DNA from: Diploscapter coronatus
Taxonomy: Eukaryota > Nematoda > Chromadorea > Rhabditida > Rhabditidae
Length of the DNA stretch: 64,000 bases
Reading direction: 5' to 3'
NCBI GenBank assembly: GCA_964036155.1
Contig: OZ038423.1
Coordinates: 19,297,249-19,361,248, forward strand
This document shows, one piece after another, positions 25,347-37,913 of this stretch. A program made the position numbers and the translations under genes. Every line of letters starts with the position of its first letter. Positions within the stretch are counted from its first letter, which is position 1. The notes beneath the pieces were generated by a model. That model saw nothing but the letters and a program-made list of their open reading frames with translations, was not told the origin of the DNA and searched no databases.

Positions 25347-28300
25347 TCACGAAGCGGAAAGACGGTCATTGCTGTTGTTATCTTCACGAGCAAGTCTGTC
25401 GATGCTGCTGGCAGACCTGGTTTCATTGGAATTGGAAATAGGGAACCTATTCTCTAACTTACATCTGATCGGAAGTGGCTTGTCCAGAGTGACTGATGGA
25501 GTGCGAGGACTGCTGGATGACGAACTGGTCGTTGTCGATGAAGGACTGATGCATGGCTTGCGGGCTGTGAGTGGAATGGAGCTGGGTGGGGAGGGAGGCT
25601 GGAGGCACAGTGAAAGGCGAGGGAGTGGACGACATCAGATTTGAGCCTCCTCCACTCGATCTGGCGGCAGCGGGATGATGATAGGGACTGAATCGGGATT
25701 TGGAGTTAGGATGGAAAGAGTGAGCAAAGAAGGAGACAGCAGACTGAATGGACTGGACTGGCTGGACAGGAATGGAGTGGAGACGAGTCTGCAGATAGCG
25801 GATGTGGTAGTCGACTGCCGCTTGAGTCATGAGGCAATGGATGAAGCCGCATCTGCAAATTGCCTACTCATTGAAACCTGGCAAGAGAAATAGAAATTCC
25901 ACGTTTCTAGTTGTAATAATGATTTCTGACTTTAATTTTTAAAATTAGTTGCATTCTTATCATCTCACTATCTAATATGATTTTTCCTATATCGATAAAT
26001 GATTTTACTGCGCAATTAGTTTCAAAAGAAACATTTTCGAAAAGACGATTGACCATTTGGAAATTAAATCAAGCTAAATTCGATAAACTCATCACCATAG
26101 ATTTGATCGTCAAAAGACCTGAGATTCATTTCTCTAATTCGTATTTGGTGGGAGGAGACTCACTCGTTTCCAAGACGACAGAAGCCAGTTTGCGAGAAGT
26201 TGTTGCAGTTAACGGTCTTCCATTTCTTATTATGCGCAATCTGAATTCATTCATTCAAATTCTAAGCGATATAGCACGCCATTGAGGATACTAGTCATGA
26301 ACCTATAATAGTTTATAAGATATCTTGTGAATTGAATATTTGAAACTGTGTAAAATAACTTTTGCATGGTTGTGGTCAGGATCGTGACGGAATTGAAATT
26401 TAAAAAATCGTAACTGAAATCTGCATTTAAAAAATTTCAGAAAACTGAGTCAGAATTTTATCTGACAGTTCAAATGTTTTGGAATCAGTGTTCATTTTGT
26501 TCACCCCTGGTGGAATTGCAAATTCTTCTATTTCAGAATTACTGCCATAGAATATAAATAAGCCAACCTCAGTACGAGTTCTGAGTTCTTCGGGAGAATG
26601 GGCAAATCTGCAAATCAATCCTCTCGGGCATCTGCCTCGCTGCTGATAATCTCTGCATAACTCGGTCTTATAGACATGGTGCTGAAACAACAGATCATAT
26701 TCTGATGAGATTATTTCAAGTCTTTTTTACATATCTAATGCAAATAATGTGACTTCATGAAATCAATTATATTTGCATTTTAATTTGTGACTGTGTAATT
26801 TTGAAAGAATTGAAAGAAAAAAGCTGAATTTCTAGATTCGTAAAGAACTCTGATACATAAAAGTCCAGTATCGTGTTCGTCGCTAGTATTCTGCTCTGAA
26901 AGGACGCGCTTCAACTCTAAAACTTTTGCTCCAATTAAAAATGAGTTCTGTATCCTTTTCTTATTTATCCCTTCAAATAACAAGAAAATGGACCACACAC
27001 TCGTTTTCGATTGGAGCAGGGTTGGAAAGCGCCCATTTCAGTGCCGAATACTAGCGGTGAACACGACATTGTGGGCGTCCAACTATTTGATGAAAATGAG
27101 AAATATCGAATTTTGAAAGCTTGAATGAATGGCTGTTTCGTCACTTTGCGGGTGCACACTCATGCATTGTCCTATAATTTCTTATCTTTCCATTAGAAGT
27201 GTCGTTAAATACAGGGTGTACTAAATATCAATGACAATATTCAAACTTCAGTAGTTTGGATCGGATATATCAACCTAAATGCTTAAATCGAGTAACTCAC
27301 AACTGGGCCAGGCTCGAGTTTGCCGAAAAAGACTTCGACCTCCTCGTCAGTCATGTAGAAGGTGTCCTCCTTGTACAGAATGAAGTTCTTCTTGTACTTG
27401 AGCTGTCTCCCCAAGTCACGAATCACCTGCTCACTCATCTCCCAGCTCATTTTCCCACTCTGCTCGGCACCCAGATTGAGACTCTGATTTTGAGTTGGAA
27501 CCTGAAAAAATGTCAAAGACCGATTGATTGAGGAGTTACCGATATTTAAGGACATTTCAAAGGTTATCAATCGATTGGATCTACCTGATTTGCGGACTGA
27601 TCCTGCCAGTTCCAGAAGCTCTTCTTAGTGTTCTGTGCCTGCATCATCCTCATGAGAACCCTCTCTTTCACATCTCTCATGTCCAATTTCAGCTTGTTCG
27701 AACCCTGTTCCTTGCGCGGAGTGGGCTCTCTCGGCTCCTTCTTGGAAGTGCGTTCCCTTCTCTGCTGTCTTGGCGGACTTCTACTTCTTGATCTTCTCTG
27801 CAGACTGTGCTGCCTGTCCAGTCTTTCTTGTCTCTGCTCCCTCTCCTGCTTGTCTCTTGCCATCGACGTTTCACGAAGCTTCTGAAACCCTAATTAGTTA
27901 CCAAAATTAATAACGGATACGATTTTTGTCCATTCAAGATTAGGTGTGAAAGAGGAATTATGATGTTCTACCTAGGGATATAAGAACTCGTCGCGAGTTA
28001 AAGCCAAATTCGAGTTCGATTTTTTTTTCGAACTCCGTGCACCCCTGGTTCTATGCTCAAAAACTTCCTTTGACAAAAACGTCTGCGTATTGATAGGTCT
28101 TTCACGAGCCGTCTTCTGATTGCTAGAGATTTTTCGTTCTGATTTCATCATAAGAAAACTTTAGTGATTTTTTGCCTTGGTTCAGCCTTATGAGCCTTAT
28201 GCTTTCGAAACGTCCTACATTTATTCTCGAAGAAAGTCGGAATAAAAACCGAAGAAAATAAATGAGTGAAATTGAGTAATGATCGTGTTCAATTCCCAAA

Positions 28301-28695
28301 ACAACGGGCAATATTTGCGCGACTCAGAATGATGCATAACACCGCAGCAAGGTTACAGATGGTGGGATCAAGGCCTAACCATAAAGAACGTAAGGCCGTG
28401 AAAGATACATTTTAGTTTTCTGACATTCCTTTCCCAGTAGTTCAATCTATAATGATCATATACAGTCAAAGTTTGGACGTGCTCTAATTTATACTGACCT
28501 GCAGCATGTTTCTGGCCTCCATCCTTCTCTCCTCAATCAGTTCCTGATCTTTCGCAGCGACAGGCGAATTGCTCCTAAGAATATCAATCATCATTAGGGA
28601 ATTTTCCATTCTCTCTACCTGCTCTTGTCCTGGACATTCTTATTCACCTCGCCATCGGAATCGTCAATGACGACGACCTCAATGTCTTCCGACAT
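25347..28695 (-). CDS. Tandem CCCH zinc-finger RNA-binding protein, downstream paralogue
   Basis: Likely RNA-binding regulator. Exons (minus): 28619-28695, 28499-28574, 27585-27881, 27301-27501, 26568-26681, 26164-26225, 25463-25852, 25347-25416; 428 residues. Order: acidic start ([16 protein letters not shown]); Arg/Gln-rich coiled and RS stretch ([16 protein letters not shown]); conserved block with [15 protein letters not shown]; finger 1 at C226-x8-C235-x5-C241-x3-H245 in [18 protein letters not shown]; finger 2 at C262-x8-C271-x5-C277-x3-H281; a His/Ser/Gln-rich tail. The YKTELC lead-in and a 16-residue linker resemble TIS11-type tandem fingers. Acceptor AATTTACAG lies 18 nt before the ATG with no coding exon before it. 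It sits about 265 bp after the stop of its upstream paralogue. Confidence 0.9.
26869..27068. repeat. MITE, TATCGTG family, copy 2 (CCCH intron)
   Basis: Left arm TCGTGTTCGTCGCTAGTATT; reversed right arm TCGTGTTCACCGCTAGTATT. Both go on into (C)kGC(W)CTGAAA. It also shares the interior CGTTTTCGATTGGAG with the copy at 15453-15607. Confidence 0.75.
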
Positions 28696-28960
28696 TTCAT
28701 CAGAATGAATTCCTGTAAATTGAATATTGAAGATTAGCGAAAAAATCCAAAATGTTCAGATATTTCTGACCGACGAATAAATCGACGGGTTTGATTGAGA
28801 AAAAACTTCGAAATTTCAGTAACATGACGAACTGTATTCAAATAGCAACAAGACAAGTCAAATAAGAAAAAGATAAGTAAGGTTCAATAAAACTTGATGA
28901 AGAATGAGATCTTTTAAACTAAAAAAGATCGAATTTAACAAGCACAGAAAATGAAGGAAG

Positions 28961-31900
28961 CTATTTGAAGAGGCGGAAAGTAGAGCTGCTAGGGACAACT
29001 CCGCTTTCATTGGGATCGACGACAGAGGAACTGGAATGAGGAACGATGTAGGCATCCGAAGTCGGGACGTAGTTGTAGTGGGCAGAGCCGGTCATCGAAG
29101 CAATTGCGCGGTCGACGAAGTTGGTGCTGCTTTCGGCCACCTGATCGCATCTGGAACATTGCCTAATAATCAATTTTCATGATAAAATATTTCTAACGGA
29201 ACATTTAGAAATGTTGAAACTCAATATTCCTATAAGGTCTTAGGGATCTTCGTCGACAAATCTACGACCATACGCAAATTCAGTTAAAATCCCGGTTTAA
29301 AAATCTTTAAATTTTAACGTTCAAATTTCGTGCTGAAGAACTGTTCTCTTAGATATCAGTTTCGGTAAAGATCGAGTTGTAGGTTTACTGTAAAGATAGT
29401 TTGGAAAGCTGATTTACTTGATTGAAGCAGCCAATGCGAAGACGACGTTGTGAATCTGCTTGCAGATCTGGCCGCTGAGCACAGAAGCTGGCATTTCCTC
29501 GTGACTGGAACAGAGACGACTGTTAGTTGGCTGATTGAGGAATGAACTTACGAGTGAGTGGACAGATTGCTGCGGGAGTTGGAGATCGAGGAGTAGCTTC
29601 TGTTGGAGGTCGAGTATGAGGCATTGTATCTGTCTCTGTCAGTGCGTCTCTCCCTATCTCTGTCCTTCTCCCAGCTCCTGTTTCTGTCCCTTATGTCTTC
29701 ACGATATCTATGCTCGCGGATTCTCGAGCGACTTCTTCTGCGTTCGTCCCTTCCCCTCTAAAGTTTGAGGTAGAGCTTTCATGAATTACAAACATACATT
29801 ATGTAGGGAGTTTTCCAGTGAATTCGCAATTAAATCTTATGGTTCTAGATTTTAGGAAAATAGTTTATCGTTCCTAAGAATTATCGGTTTCAATACTTCC
29901 TAATTTTGGTACGTTCCTCGTAAATTCCGACCAACCTGATCCCCCTTATCATAGCGATGAGCAGTCCTCTCGTATCTCCTGGGCGAATAGTGTCTTCTGT
30001 CCCTGTCCCTGTCCCTGCTGCTCCTATCACGCTCTCTGGCCCTTTCTCTGTCTCTCTCGTTGTCCCTGTATTTCTCCCTTTCATGGTTAGACGCGAAATC
30101 GAGCCTCTCCTTGGTTTTGGAAGCAGAAGTGGAAACGGAGAAACCGGCAGATTCCTATGTAGATTTATACGGTATCTTGCATTTTTCCAGTTTTTCGAAG
30201 TTACATTATTCAAATTTAGCTTAGGCTTATGGAAATGTTGGATGATTACCTAACACACCTTAGTCCAAAGCCTAGTACTTTCATTTCACAAGTTGCTTGA
30301 AGGGCGGCTCTTACCGAAAATCCGCAATTGAGCACAATCAAAATACAAATAAGGAGACACTTGGAAAGTGCACTTTTATTATTATTTTTCTAGTTGCCTC
30401 TAGCACGACTGGTAAATGAGACGCAGAAATGAAGTATTTAGCTTGGACTGCCGTGAATATGCTGATAGTGAGTGTTAGTACCTTCTCGCGATCTTCGATG
30501 TACATTTCGTGCGCCTTCTTCGCTGCCGGATTGGTTATGCGATGAATGTATCCGCACCTAAATTAGGAAAATATCATTTATGAAATCTGGCGTAAAATGA
30601 AGAATTAATAAGAAAATATAGTCATCACTTAGATTCTGATGTGAATAAATTCATACGTGAAGCCAAACTGGCAGTAGCCGGTGCGAGAGAAATCCGTACA
30701 AATGACCGATTTGAAAGGGAGGCCCGATCTCCTGGCAAATTTACCCTGTAATCATTACAAAAATTATCCTGAAATGCAAATTCTGCGAACAATAAACTTT
30801 ATATCGATCTTTAAAGCTAGATAGAAAGTGGTGAAGCTTTAGCGCATATATTTATGAAAATTGAAGGTTTGTTTTTTTTATAATAAAGCTAAGAATAGAG
30901 AGTTGGCATCGATATGTGGTAGTTATAAATTACTCTCCGGTAAAATGTAAACTACTGCATATTTTAAAACTGACTTTTTCAAAATTATATCCTCCGTTTA
31001 GGGGAAAATTAGATAAATTCTCATTCATATGAGTGCACATTTACGCCTGAAATTAGTATTTCATTAATGACCAACCGGCATCGGCATGCGCATGTCAGCA
31101 ACCCCGTGGGCGAAATTGCACGAATCGCCCAGAGCACAATGGCTTTCATTCATGTATCGACGGCAGAGAACTGTCTTGTAGAGATGCGACTAAAACGGAG
31201 ATGATTACTGTAAAATCTAAAGTAACAGTCCCCTATAATAGAAGTTCAGCCCTCAAAACGCCTAAACTACCCATTACCTAACTCAAATCATTACAGGACG
31301 AGTTTTAGAATGTTCTTTAGAGTGCATAGAGTGAATTTAGTCTTGATTTAGCGTGATTACGGTCATTAGCTGGGAAGATATGGCGGTTCGAAAGTCTGAA
31401 TTTGTCGAAAATTAGGATAGAAAAGCCCAGGACTTCTATTTAGATTCTACGGTATCTAAATTGAGTTGACGGGGAAAAGGGAACAACCGGAGCGTTCTGC
31501 GGAGTCTTCTGGCCACAGATGAGCATTCTCTCGTCGTCCGTGATGAAGTAAGTGTCCTTGATGGTCAGGTCCACATTCGCCCACGGATTGGTTGGCCATT
31601 CTTGGTCCCTCGGCTCTTCCTTTTTCTGCAAGAAATCAAATTCGACTGGCGGATGTAAAATCTTGTGACATTCAGTGATAAGATTTTGGGAAGATAAGCC
31701 ATAGTAAACGTAATTAAGGAAACGTTGTGAAATAACTTGTGACTTTTTAAAGAGGATTTCCAAGTGCCCATCAATTTTTATCGCGTTTCGTCGAATACAA
31801 GAAAGCGTTTCGTCATTACGTCGAATATAGATTGTCGTCCACGTCTTATCCCAAATTGCAACTCACCACTTCTCCAACGCTGTCCACCTCGGCTGCGTCC

Positions 31901-32136
31901 AGCTTCATCTCCAGATCCTGTTCCTGTTCAGGTTCCTGCTTCACTTCTTCCCCCGCCTTCATTCGTCCATTTCCAGCTGCCCGTTCCTCGTCGCTTCTGC
32001 TCGACTCCACATCCACCTTCAGTTCTTCCCCTTCAGCCGGCTCTGCAGTCTCACTCTTCTCCACTCCTCTCGGGTCACCATCGTCCGAATCGCTCAGAAC
32101 TATTTCGATAGTCGCCTTGTTCTCTTTCAAGACCAT
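28961..32136 (-). CDS. Tandem CCCH zinc-finger protein with RS/RD-rich region, upstream paralogue
   Basis: Nine exons (minus): 31867-32136, 31488-31625, 31076-31189, 30657-30745, 30482-30557, 29936-30154, 29552-29757, 29418-29504, 28961-29162; 466 residues. Acidic N-terminus (IEIVLSDSDDGD), block with TYFITDDERMLICG, finger 1 C145-x8-C154-x5-C160-x3-H164 (YKTVLCRRYMNESHC), finger 2 C190-x8-C199-x5-C205-x3-H209, then a long RS/RD/RE-rich region (RDRDRDRR; RRRSRSRIREH) as in splicing-associated proteins, and a C-terminal segment with CSRC. Same domain order as the downstream paralogue, so a tandem duplication. ATG 4 nt after a TTTCAG acceptor. RNA-binding role inferred from the fingers; target unknown. 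Confidence 0.9.
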
Positions 32137-32623
32137 TTTACTGAAACGAGTATGATCCGATAAATGAAGGAAAATCACGATATCGAGAGAGAAAATAAAA
32201 TGCGTCATTGTTCTTGAGAACTTTGTGCAAAGAAATTCAGAAGTCTAGGTTTGTTCGAAGTGAAATTTTCAGAGGTGGTAGGTAAGTTAGAAATTGTTGA
32301 ATAAATTAAATTCAACCTTCCTCAGAAAATCGAGAAATAGACAAAGAAGGGCGCGTTCATACTTTTCGACATCGTGTCAATTTCAAGCGATTTTACCTGT
32401 AAGATATTGGCACGCTTGACATCGGCGTCGAAAAAGTATGAACGCTCCCCGAAGAAATGAAAATGCAAGCTTGGTGAAAATGACCAAACAATTTCCAGCC
32501 AATTGCCACTTGTCAAAATTAACACGCGATTTTAGGCCATCTCATTTCTCCGTTTCTGCCGAATTTTTGCATTTTTTCTTCCTTTTCTCGGTTTTGATTG
32601 CAGTATGTTTCAGAAGGAGCACA
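32137..32623. promoter_or_regulatory. Shared divergent promoter, CCCH gene and RING gene
   Basis: Only 487 bp separates the two divergent starts, and about 100 bp of it is the MITE at 32348-32450. Confidence 0.45.
32348..32450. repeat. MITE, AGGGCGCGTTCATACTT family, copy 2
   Basis: The left end GGGCGCGTTCATACTTTTCG and the reversed right end GGGGAGCGTTCATACTTTTT go on into CGACATCG and CGACGCCG with GTCAA. 103 bp; the termini match those of 24271-24465 but the interiors do not. Confidence 0.7.
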
Positions 32624-35600
32624 ATGGACCGTCAGCCTCGTGGAAGAGAGCAGAACAGCTGCAGCCTGAGGAACAACACTCTGTTCAAGAGCTACGTCAA
32701 GCTGCTCAACAACAAGGTCGGTTTGTAACATAAATATTTGTCATCTCTCGAAACCTTCACTTCTAATAAACCTCAAACTTCAACTTCAAATCGAGGGAAG
32801 TTGATTCGAATTGAATTTTTCGAAAGTTTTGATTGCAAAGGCGACTTGAATCAATGAATTTCAGTGGACGGCCGTGGCCGAGGACAGCGTCAGTGAGAGG
32901 GAGGAGCAGCAGACCGCGACTGAACCGACTAAATCGGAGAGCCAGGAAGTAGACGGCAGCAAGAAGAGCGACAATGACAAAGGCAGGGATTGGCTGGAAG
33001 CGATCAAGGAAGTCGAGGAAGAACCGAACATGGAGTGCGAAGACGAGGACGGGAAGATCGGGGAGATGTATGCTGCAGAGGCAATAAAGGAGGTGGAGGA
33101 ACAACAGGTCTGTTGGAGGGAATAGAATGGTATTGTGATTCCAGAATCAGACTTGCAAGATTTTGTTTTGTAAGAGAAAGTCAAAAGACTCGTTTCTTGA
33201 GATTCATCACTGTTGATAATCAGTAGCATCTCAAATTTTCTAACCTGCAACAGTCCCGGTCATTATCTATTTAAATGAGTAGACGATTTTCAGTCGAACA
33301 CGACTGTGGAAAGTGACGAGGAGAAGGGAAAACAGACGGCTGAGTCGACTGAATTGGAGAATGGGGAAGCAGTCAAGGCGGGCAAGGAGATCAGGAATAT
33401 GGACACCATGGAATCGCTGAAGGACATGGATGGAGTGCCCTCGATGAAGACTGTCGAACTGATGAAGGAGGAAAAGAGCTGTGCAAAGCAGAATATGGAT
33501 GAGGCAAAGGAAAAGCTACAGGTTGGATAGCGATTATGACGGATGCATTTAGATTGTTCGATTGCGCGTATTTTCTCCTTTTTCTACACTCGTTACTCGT
33601 TTTCAAGTTCTGAGAAGAACGTGTTAACAATTGCAAATTTGATCGATGACTAAAAATTTGCCTTGCCAAGGCATATTGTGCCACACTGTCGGGGTTAGAA
33701 TGAGAACGGCTAGCGTGTAAATTCTCAACCATCAAAACATAATGTCTTACTCCAGATTTTTTTTTCGAGTGATTTATAAAAGCGAGGAAAGAATCTTTCC
33801 GATTAAATCACAAATAAACCTAGAATGCTTTAGTGTGTATTACCTAGAAAATTCGGCTGATAATGAGGGTCGTTTTGAGGCCTGATAACTTGCAGATCAA
33901 CGCTTGTTCGACTCCGTTCATGAGTCCGCCTCTGAGCGACAAGTCCTCCGACATGCATCCCTATGGAGACTACCAGTCCATGCTCTCCCCCTCGCCCATG
34001 CGCACTCGAGACAACTTCTCCTTGGGCTGTATCAATTGCAATCTTTTGCACAGTGGCATCGAGTCTCCCGTCAGTGTAAGTTGAAAACGTGGAAAAGAGT
34101 GAACATCGAAATGTTTGTCCAGAATGATCTTGCAAAAATATATTGTGTCTCTCATCCATCCCAAACCGCTTCTATTCAGACCACCCTCCGTGCAGACACC
34201 TCGACCCCGCTGCTAAAAGTCGACACTTCCCTCGAATTGCCCGGCAACTACTCGTCTCCAGAAGGCATTAAGGTTGAATTGCCCATCACAAACAACGCCC
34301 CCTAACATTATGTGCAAATTCAGGGCACAGGCATCGTTGCCGAGGTGACTTCTCGCATCGAGAAAGTGAGCGTTCGTCCCGACGAGCTGACGCGCAGCAA
34401 TGGCACTGCGATGATCGGCGCGGAGAAGAGAAATGTAATAAGATGTCAAATTGCTTAAAAACTGACGTTATTGATGGGTATGATTAATTAACGATAAACC
34501 GTTTCTGGAGTGGTGATTCGTTATTCATTTGGAAAGTTCGCAAGATTTCTGCCGAATTTCGACTCTGATTCTATCGAACTCTAAACTCAAAACCACACCG
34601 AAGTTCACTCTATTTGGGTATCATAAAGAGTCGGATGACGAACGAAAACTGCTTTCCAGATGAATGATGAATAAATTGAGTGGGCATTTCGAGAACCACA
34701 ATCGTCATAACTAATCTATTTCAGCAATTTCGATTCTCTTTCTTTTACAGTATGCACGTGCACATTGCCTTTGAAAAAATCTCTAGAAAGACTTGCACTG
34801 TTTTTCTCTAGCATCTATCTCGCTCTACGCATAAGAACGGGATAACAAGCTCGTCTGATGTAGAGCACAAAATGGCCCACGGATTATTGATTGAATTTTT
34901 TTTTGTAAAAGCGATGAGTATGTGGTATGGGCGGTGATGATTTGCTGGTATGATCATGAAATCCTCAATTATATTGTGGAATGAAAGTCATTCAGTTTGC
35001 AGTGCTTCCACGCAATGAACCAAGTGCCAGAACCAGAGTCGCAGTCGGACCGCAACGTGCCGCTCTGCTGCCCTGTCTGCGATAGCAACTGGGCATTCGA
35101 CTGTCCTGGCTGCAAGGGAAACGACTCGGTCTCCACCGAATCTGGCTACCGCTCTCTCACTGCCAAGGAAGAAGGATGCCCTGTAGTAAGTCAGGCTGGT
35201 CCAATTGAGATTTCATCTTTTTATCCAAGATATGAAATGCTATTAAAAATCGTGAGAAATTACTATTGAAATCCCATAAGCAGCAGCATCAGGAAATTCG
35301 TGGAGTAAAGTTAGACGCTACTGAGTTTTTGCTCGTGTACGTGAAATTCTAAAGTTCGAATGAAAACGAGAATAATACTCGCTCTTTACTTTGAACATTT
35401 TGAATGTAAATGTGCCAAAGGTGATTACCAGAAGTTCTTATTGTACTCATTAGAAGCGCGCGCAATTACAATGGAAGAATGTCATATGGTTGTGTAAGAG
35501 AAAAATAGAAAAATAAATGTATGATAGAGCGGAAATTTTTTAAAAAAATCTACAGTACCTATTTGCAGAAATTTGAAATTTGAATTCGTCAAAGAAGTAG

Positions 35601-36356
35601 TTAGATTTGAAAGTAACAAGTTTCAAATGCGTAGGGTGAAGAGATAGTGAAAACCCCCCAACTGCATTCGTCAAACAAAAAAGCAAGAAAAACATGAAGA
35701 ATAGATTGAAAAATCAAAATATCTTTGAGAAGAATGCATCTTTTTGGCTTGATTATCATTGCATAGTTCAAGCTATTTAGAGCTTCGTGTAACTTTTCAA
35801 ATATATTTCTTCCTGTCGAATATTTTGGTTTATCGATCGATAAGCAAATTCCCATAGTCCATTCTTGGCCGTAAACATGTCTGTCCCTGCACATCTGTCA
35901 ATTTCTAAATTCACGATATGACACCTTACAGTTTGATGAAGTAGGAACTGAAATGGATGAAAAGGCAAAATTGAAGCTGAGTTGCGTTTTATCATGAACT
36001 AGGCTTTCAAATGCGGTTATTTTTATAAGAAGCTCACAAAGTCTTAAAAAATCATAATGATTTTTGTTCCACGAGTTTCCTGAGAATGACTTGAGGAACT
36101 AATGAAAGTGATTTATTTGTTGCAGATCCTGAGCTCAAAGTGCTCTCATGTGTTCCACTACCATTGCGTGTATGACTCGCCCATCCCTTTGACGCAGTCT
36201 GCCCGTCGTCTGCTCGTCGATCTCTGTCCGGTCTGCTGTCTGCTCGACAGTCCTTCCGACAATTCGTCCACCCAGTCCCAGGCCCAGTCTCAGACCAATT
36301 TCCTCGCCCCTCCCAACTTCAACACGGCCATCACTTTCGACGCTGCTTCCATCTAG
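32624..36356 (+). CDS. Acidic protein with C-terminal APC11/RBX-like RING-H2
   Basis: Eight exons, every junction in phase 0: 32624-32716, 32865-33107, 33294-33521, 33896-34075, 34180-34272, 34324-34434, 35003-35185, 36126-36356; 453 residues. Residues 30-190 are Glu/Lys-rich repeats (GRDWLEAIKEVEEEP; AAEAIKEVEEQQ). The C-terminus has a RING-H2 layout: C339-x2-C342, C383-x-H385, H388-x2-C391, C411-x2-C414. An extra C350-x2-C353 pair could bind a third zinc, as in APC11/RBX1. An E3-ligase role is inferred. Because all junctions are phase 0, two adjacent genes (split near 33.5-33.9 kb) cannot be excluded. An earlier ATG at 32605 is out of frame and soon stops. Confidence 0.75.
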
Positions 36357-36952
36357 CTCCCTTAACACACTAAATACAGTTAGGACTATCCGTAAATCTT
36401 GCATTTTTCTAACCCTCCTGCCTTAAAATAGATGAACGTTTTATGGAATCACTTCACCATTGCATTATAAGATTACCGGGGAATTCTAATTTTAACCCTA
36501 AGTTTGTCTTTCGTTCGTGTACTATCCCAGTTAAATTCCCACTTACACTATTTCTGCAGTGCTTATTGTGGTGCTCTTTGCGGGTTTCTTTTATTGATTC
36601 ATGTCAAATGGTCAAATCGATTCCCATTCTCTACTAAACATGCCGAGATAAGGTCATTTTCGTATCACATAATTTATTTTATTGTTTGGTAAATTAAGGA
36701 ATGAAAATGTTCAGTATTTTTCACTTTTTATTCAGAGATGGTTTTGAACCTATTCAAGGTACTTTTTGTCTCTTCCTTCTGTTCGTTTTCTTCTCTTCAA
36801 GCAAAGTGGCAAACGCGCTCTGTTGCAAATCCCCGCTCCGCTCCATTTTCGTTTTGTCTTTCAGTCACTTTCCTTTTCAAATCATCCATTCATTCGTTCA
36901 ATATCCCTTTCGAATATTCTGATTTGAAGATTTCATCTGTTCAGCTGTGAAA
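36357..36952. other. Intergenic, RING gene to SmF
   Basis: AT-rich; RING 3' UTR and SmF promoter. No gene seen. It ends with acceptor atctgttcag, 7 nt before the SmF ATG. Confidence 0.4.
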
Positions 36953-37913
36953 ATGTCGACGGCCGCGATGCAGCCAATCAACCCGAAGCCGTTCCTCAAC
37001 GGGCTCATCGGCAAGCAGGTCAACGTTAAACTCAAGTGGGGAATGGAGTATAAAGGTAGTTATTTTTCATTTCATTTGAAATTTTCTCGTTTGAAGCAAA
37101 GCATTTTTTTAGAACTTTATTGGACTTTGAACATTTGTCAACAAATCGAGCTATCGTAAAATTTCTAATGGATTTTCACAATTGAAATTTTGACGGCTGC
37201 AGAAATGTTGAAAGAAATATTTTTCTTTAAATAATGTTACCTCTTGACCGATTTCGATTCATTTCAGGCGTTTTGGTGGCGATCGACGGCTACATGAACC
37301 TGCAGCTGGCCCACGCAGACGAGTACGTCGACGGACAGCACAGAGGAAATCTCGGCGAAATCCTCATCAGGTCTGACATCTTTACTTCCACCTAAAAATA
37401 CTAGAAAGCAGAAAATTACAGTCGAAATTGATCAGGTTTACTCTTCATCGTCTTTGAGAAATACTTTCGTGGAGGTGAACGGTGTGCACATCCGCGAAGG
37501 GCACAAGGGGAATGCATAGTGCAGAGGCGCAGAGACTGGTCAATCTCGCGGGGGTATCCCTTCCTTCTCCCTTCAAAAAAGTTTTTTTGAGAGACAGGAG
37601 TTCTTTCATCCAGAATGGATGGGTTAAAATCGGAATTTTTTTGGAGAAAATAGAGATCAGAGATTTTTGGGAAGCAAAATCGTGATTGAAATCGAAATCG
37701 CATTTCAAAATTGGGAAGCTTTCTTGTTCCCTGACCTGTATGTGCAAAATAAAGTAGATTACTGTTCTAATCTTCCAGGGGTATATTTGATTATCTCTAC
37801 ATCCTAGATTTTCACATTTATGCTTGATGTTCACCTTTTCCAAACCCGATTTTTTCAGATGCAACAACGTGCTCTACATTGGGGGCACAGACGGAGATGA
37901 GTCCTACTCGTAA
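36953..37913 (+). CDS. snr-5: Small nuclear ribonucleoprotein F (Sm F)
   Basis: Subunit of the heptameric Sm ring on U1, U2, U4 and U5 snRNAs in the spliceosome. Three exons (36953-37055, 37268-37370, 37859-37913) give 86 residues, the family length. Sm1 motif: [34 protein letters not shown]. Sm2 motif: [13 protein letters not shown]. The acidic tail (GDESYS) is shorter than in vertebrates. Polyadenylation signal AATAAA at about 38049. Confidence 0.97.

Noticed and set aside
27210..27235. Fragment resembling the CACAGGGTGTTCC element end
   Set aside because: Single end only, too short to call an element.
28461..28495. Fragment resembling a Tc1/mariner end (TACAGTCAAAGTTTGGACG)
   Set aside because: Only one end is visible; no paired inverted end nearby.
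37416..37867. Minus-strand frames of 95-140 codons inside SmF
   Set aside because: Antisense to SmF intron 2; the spliced SmF product is complete and conserved.
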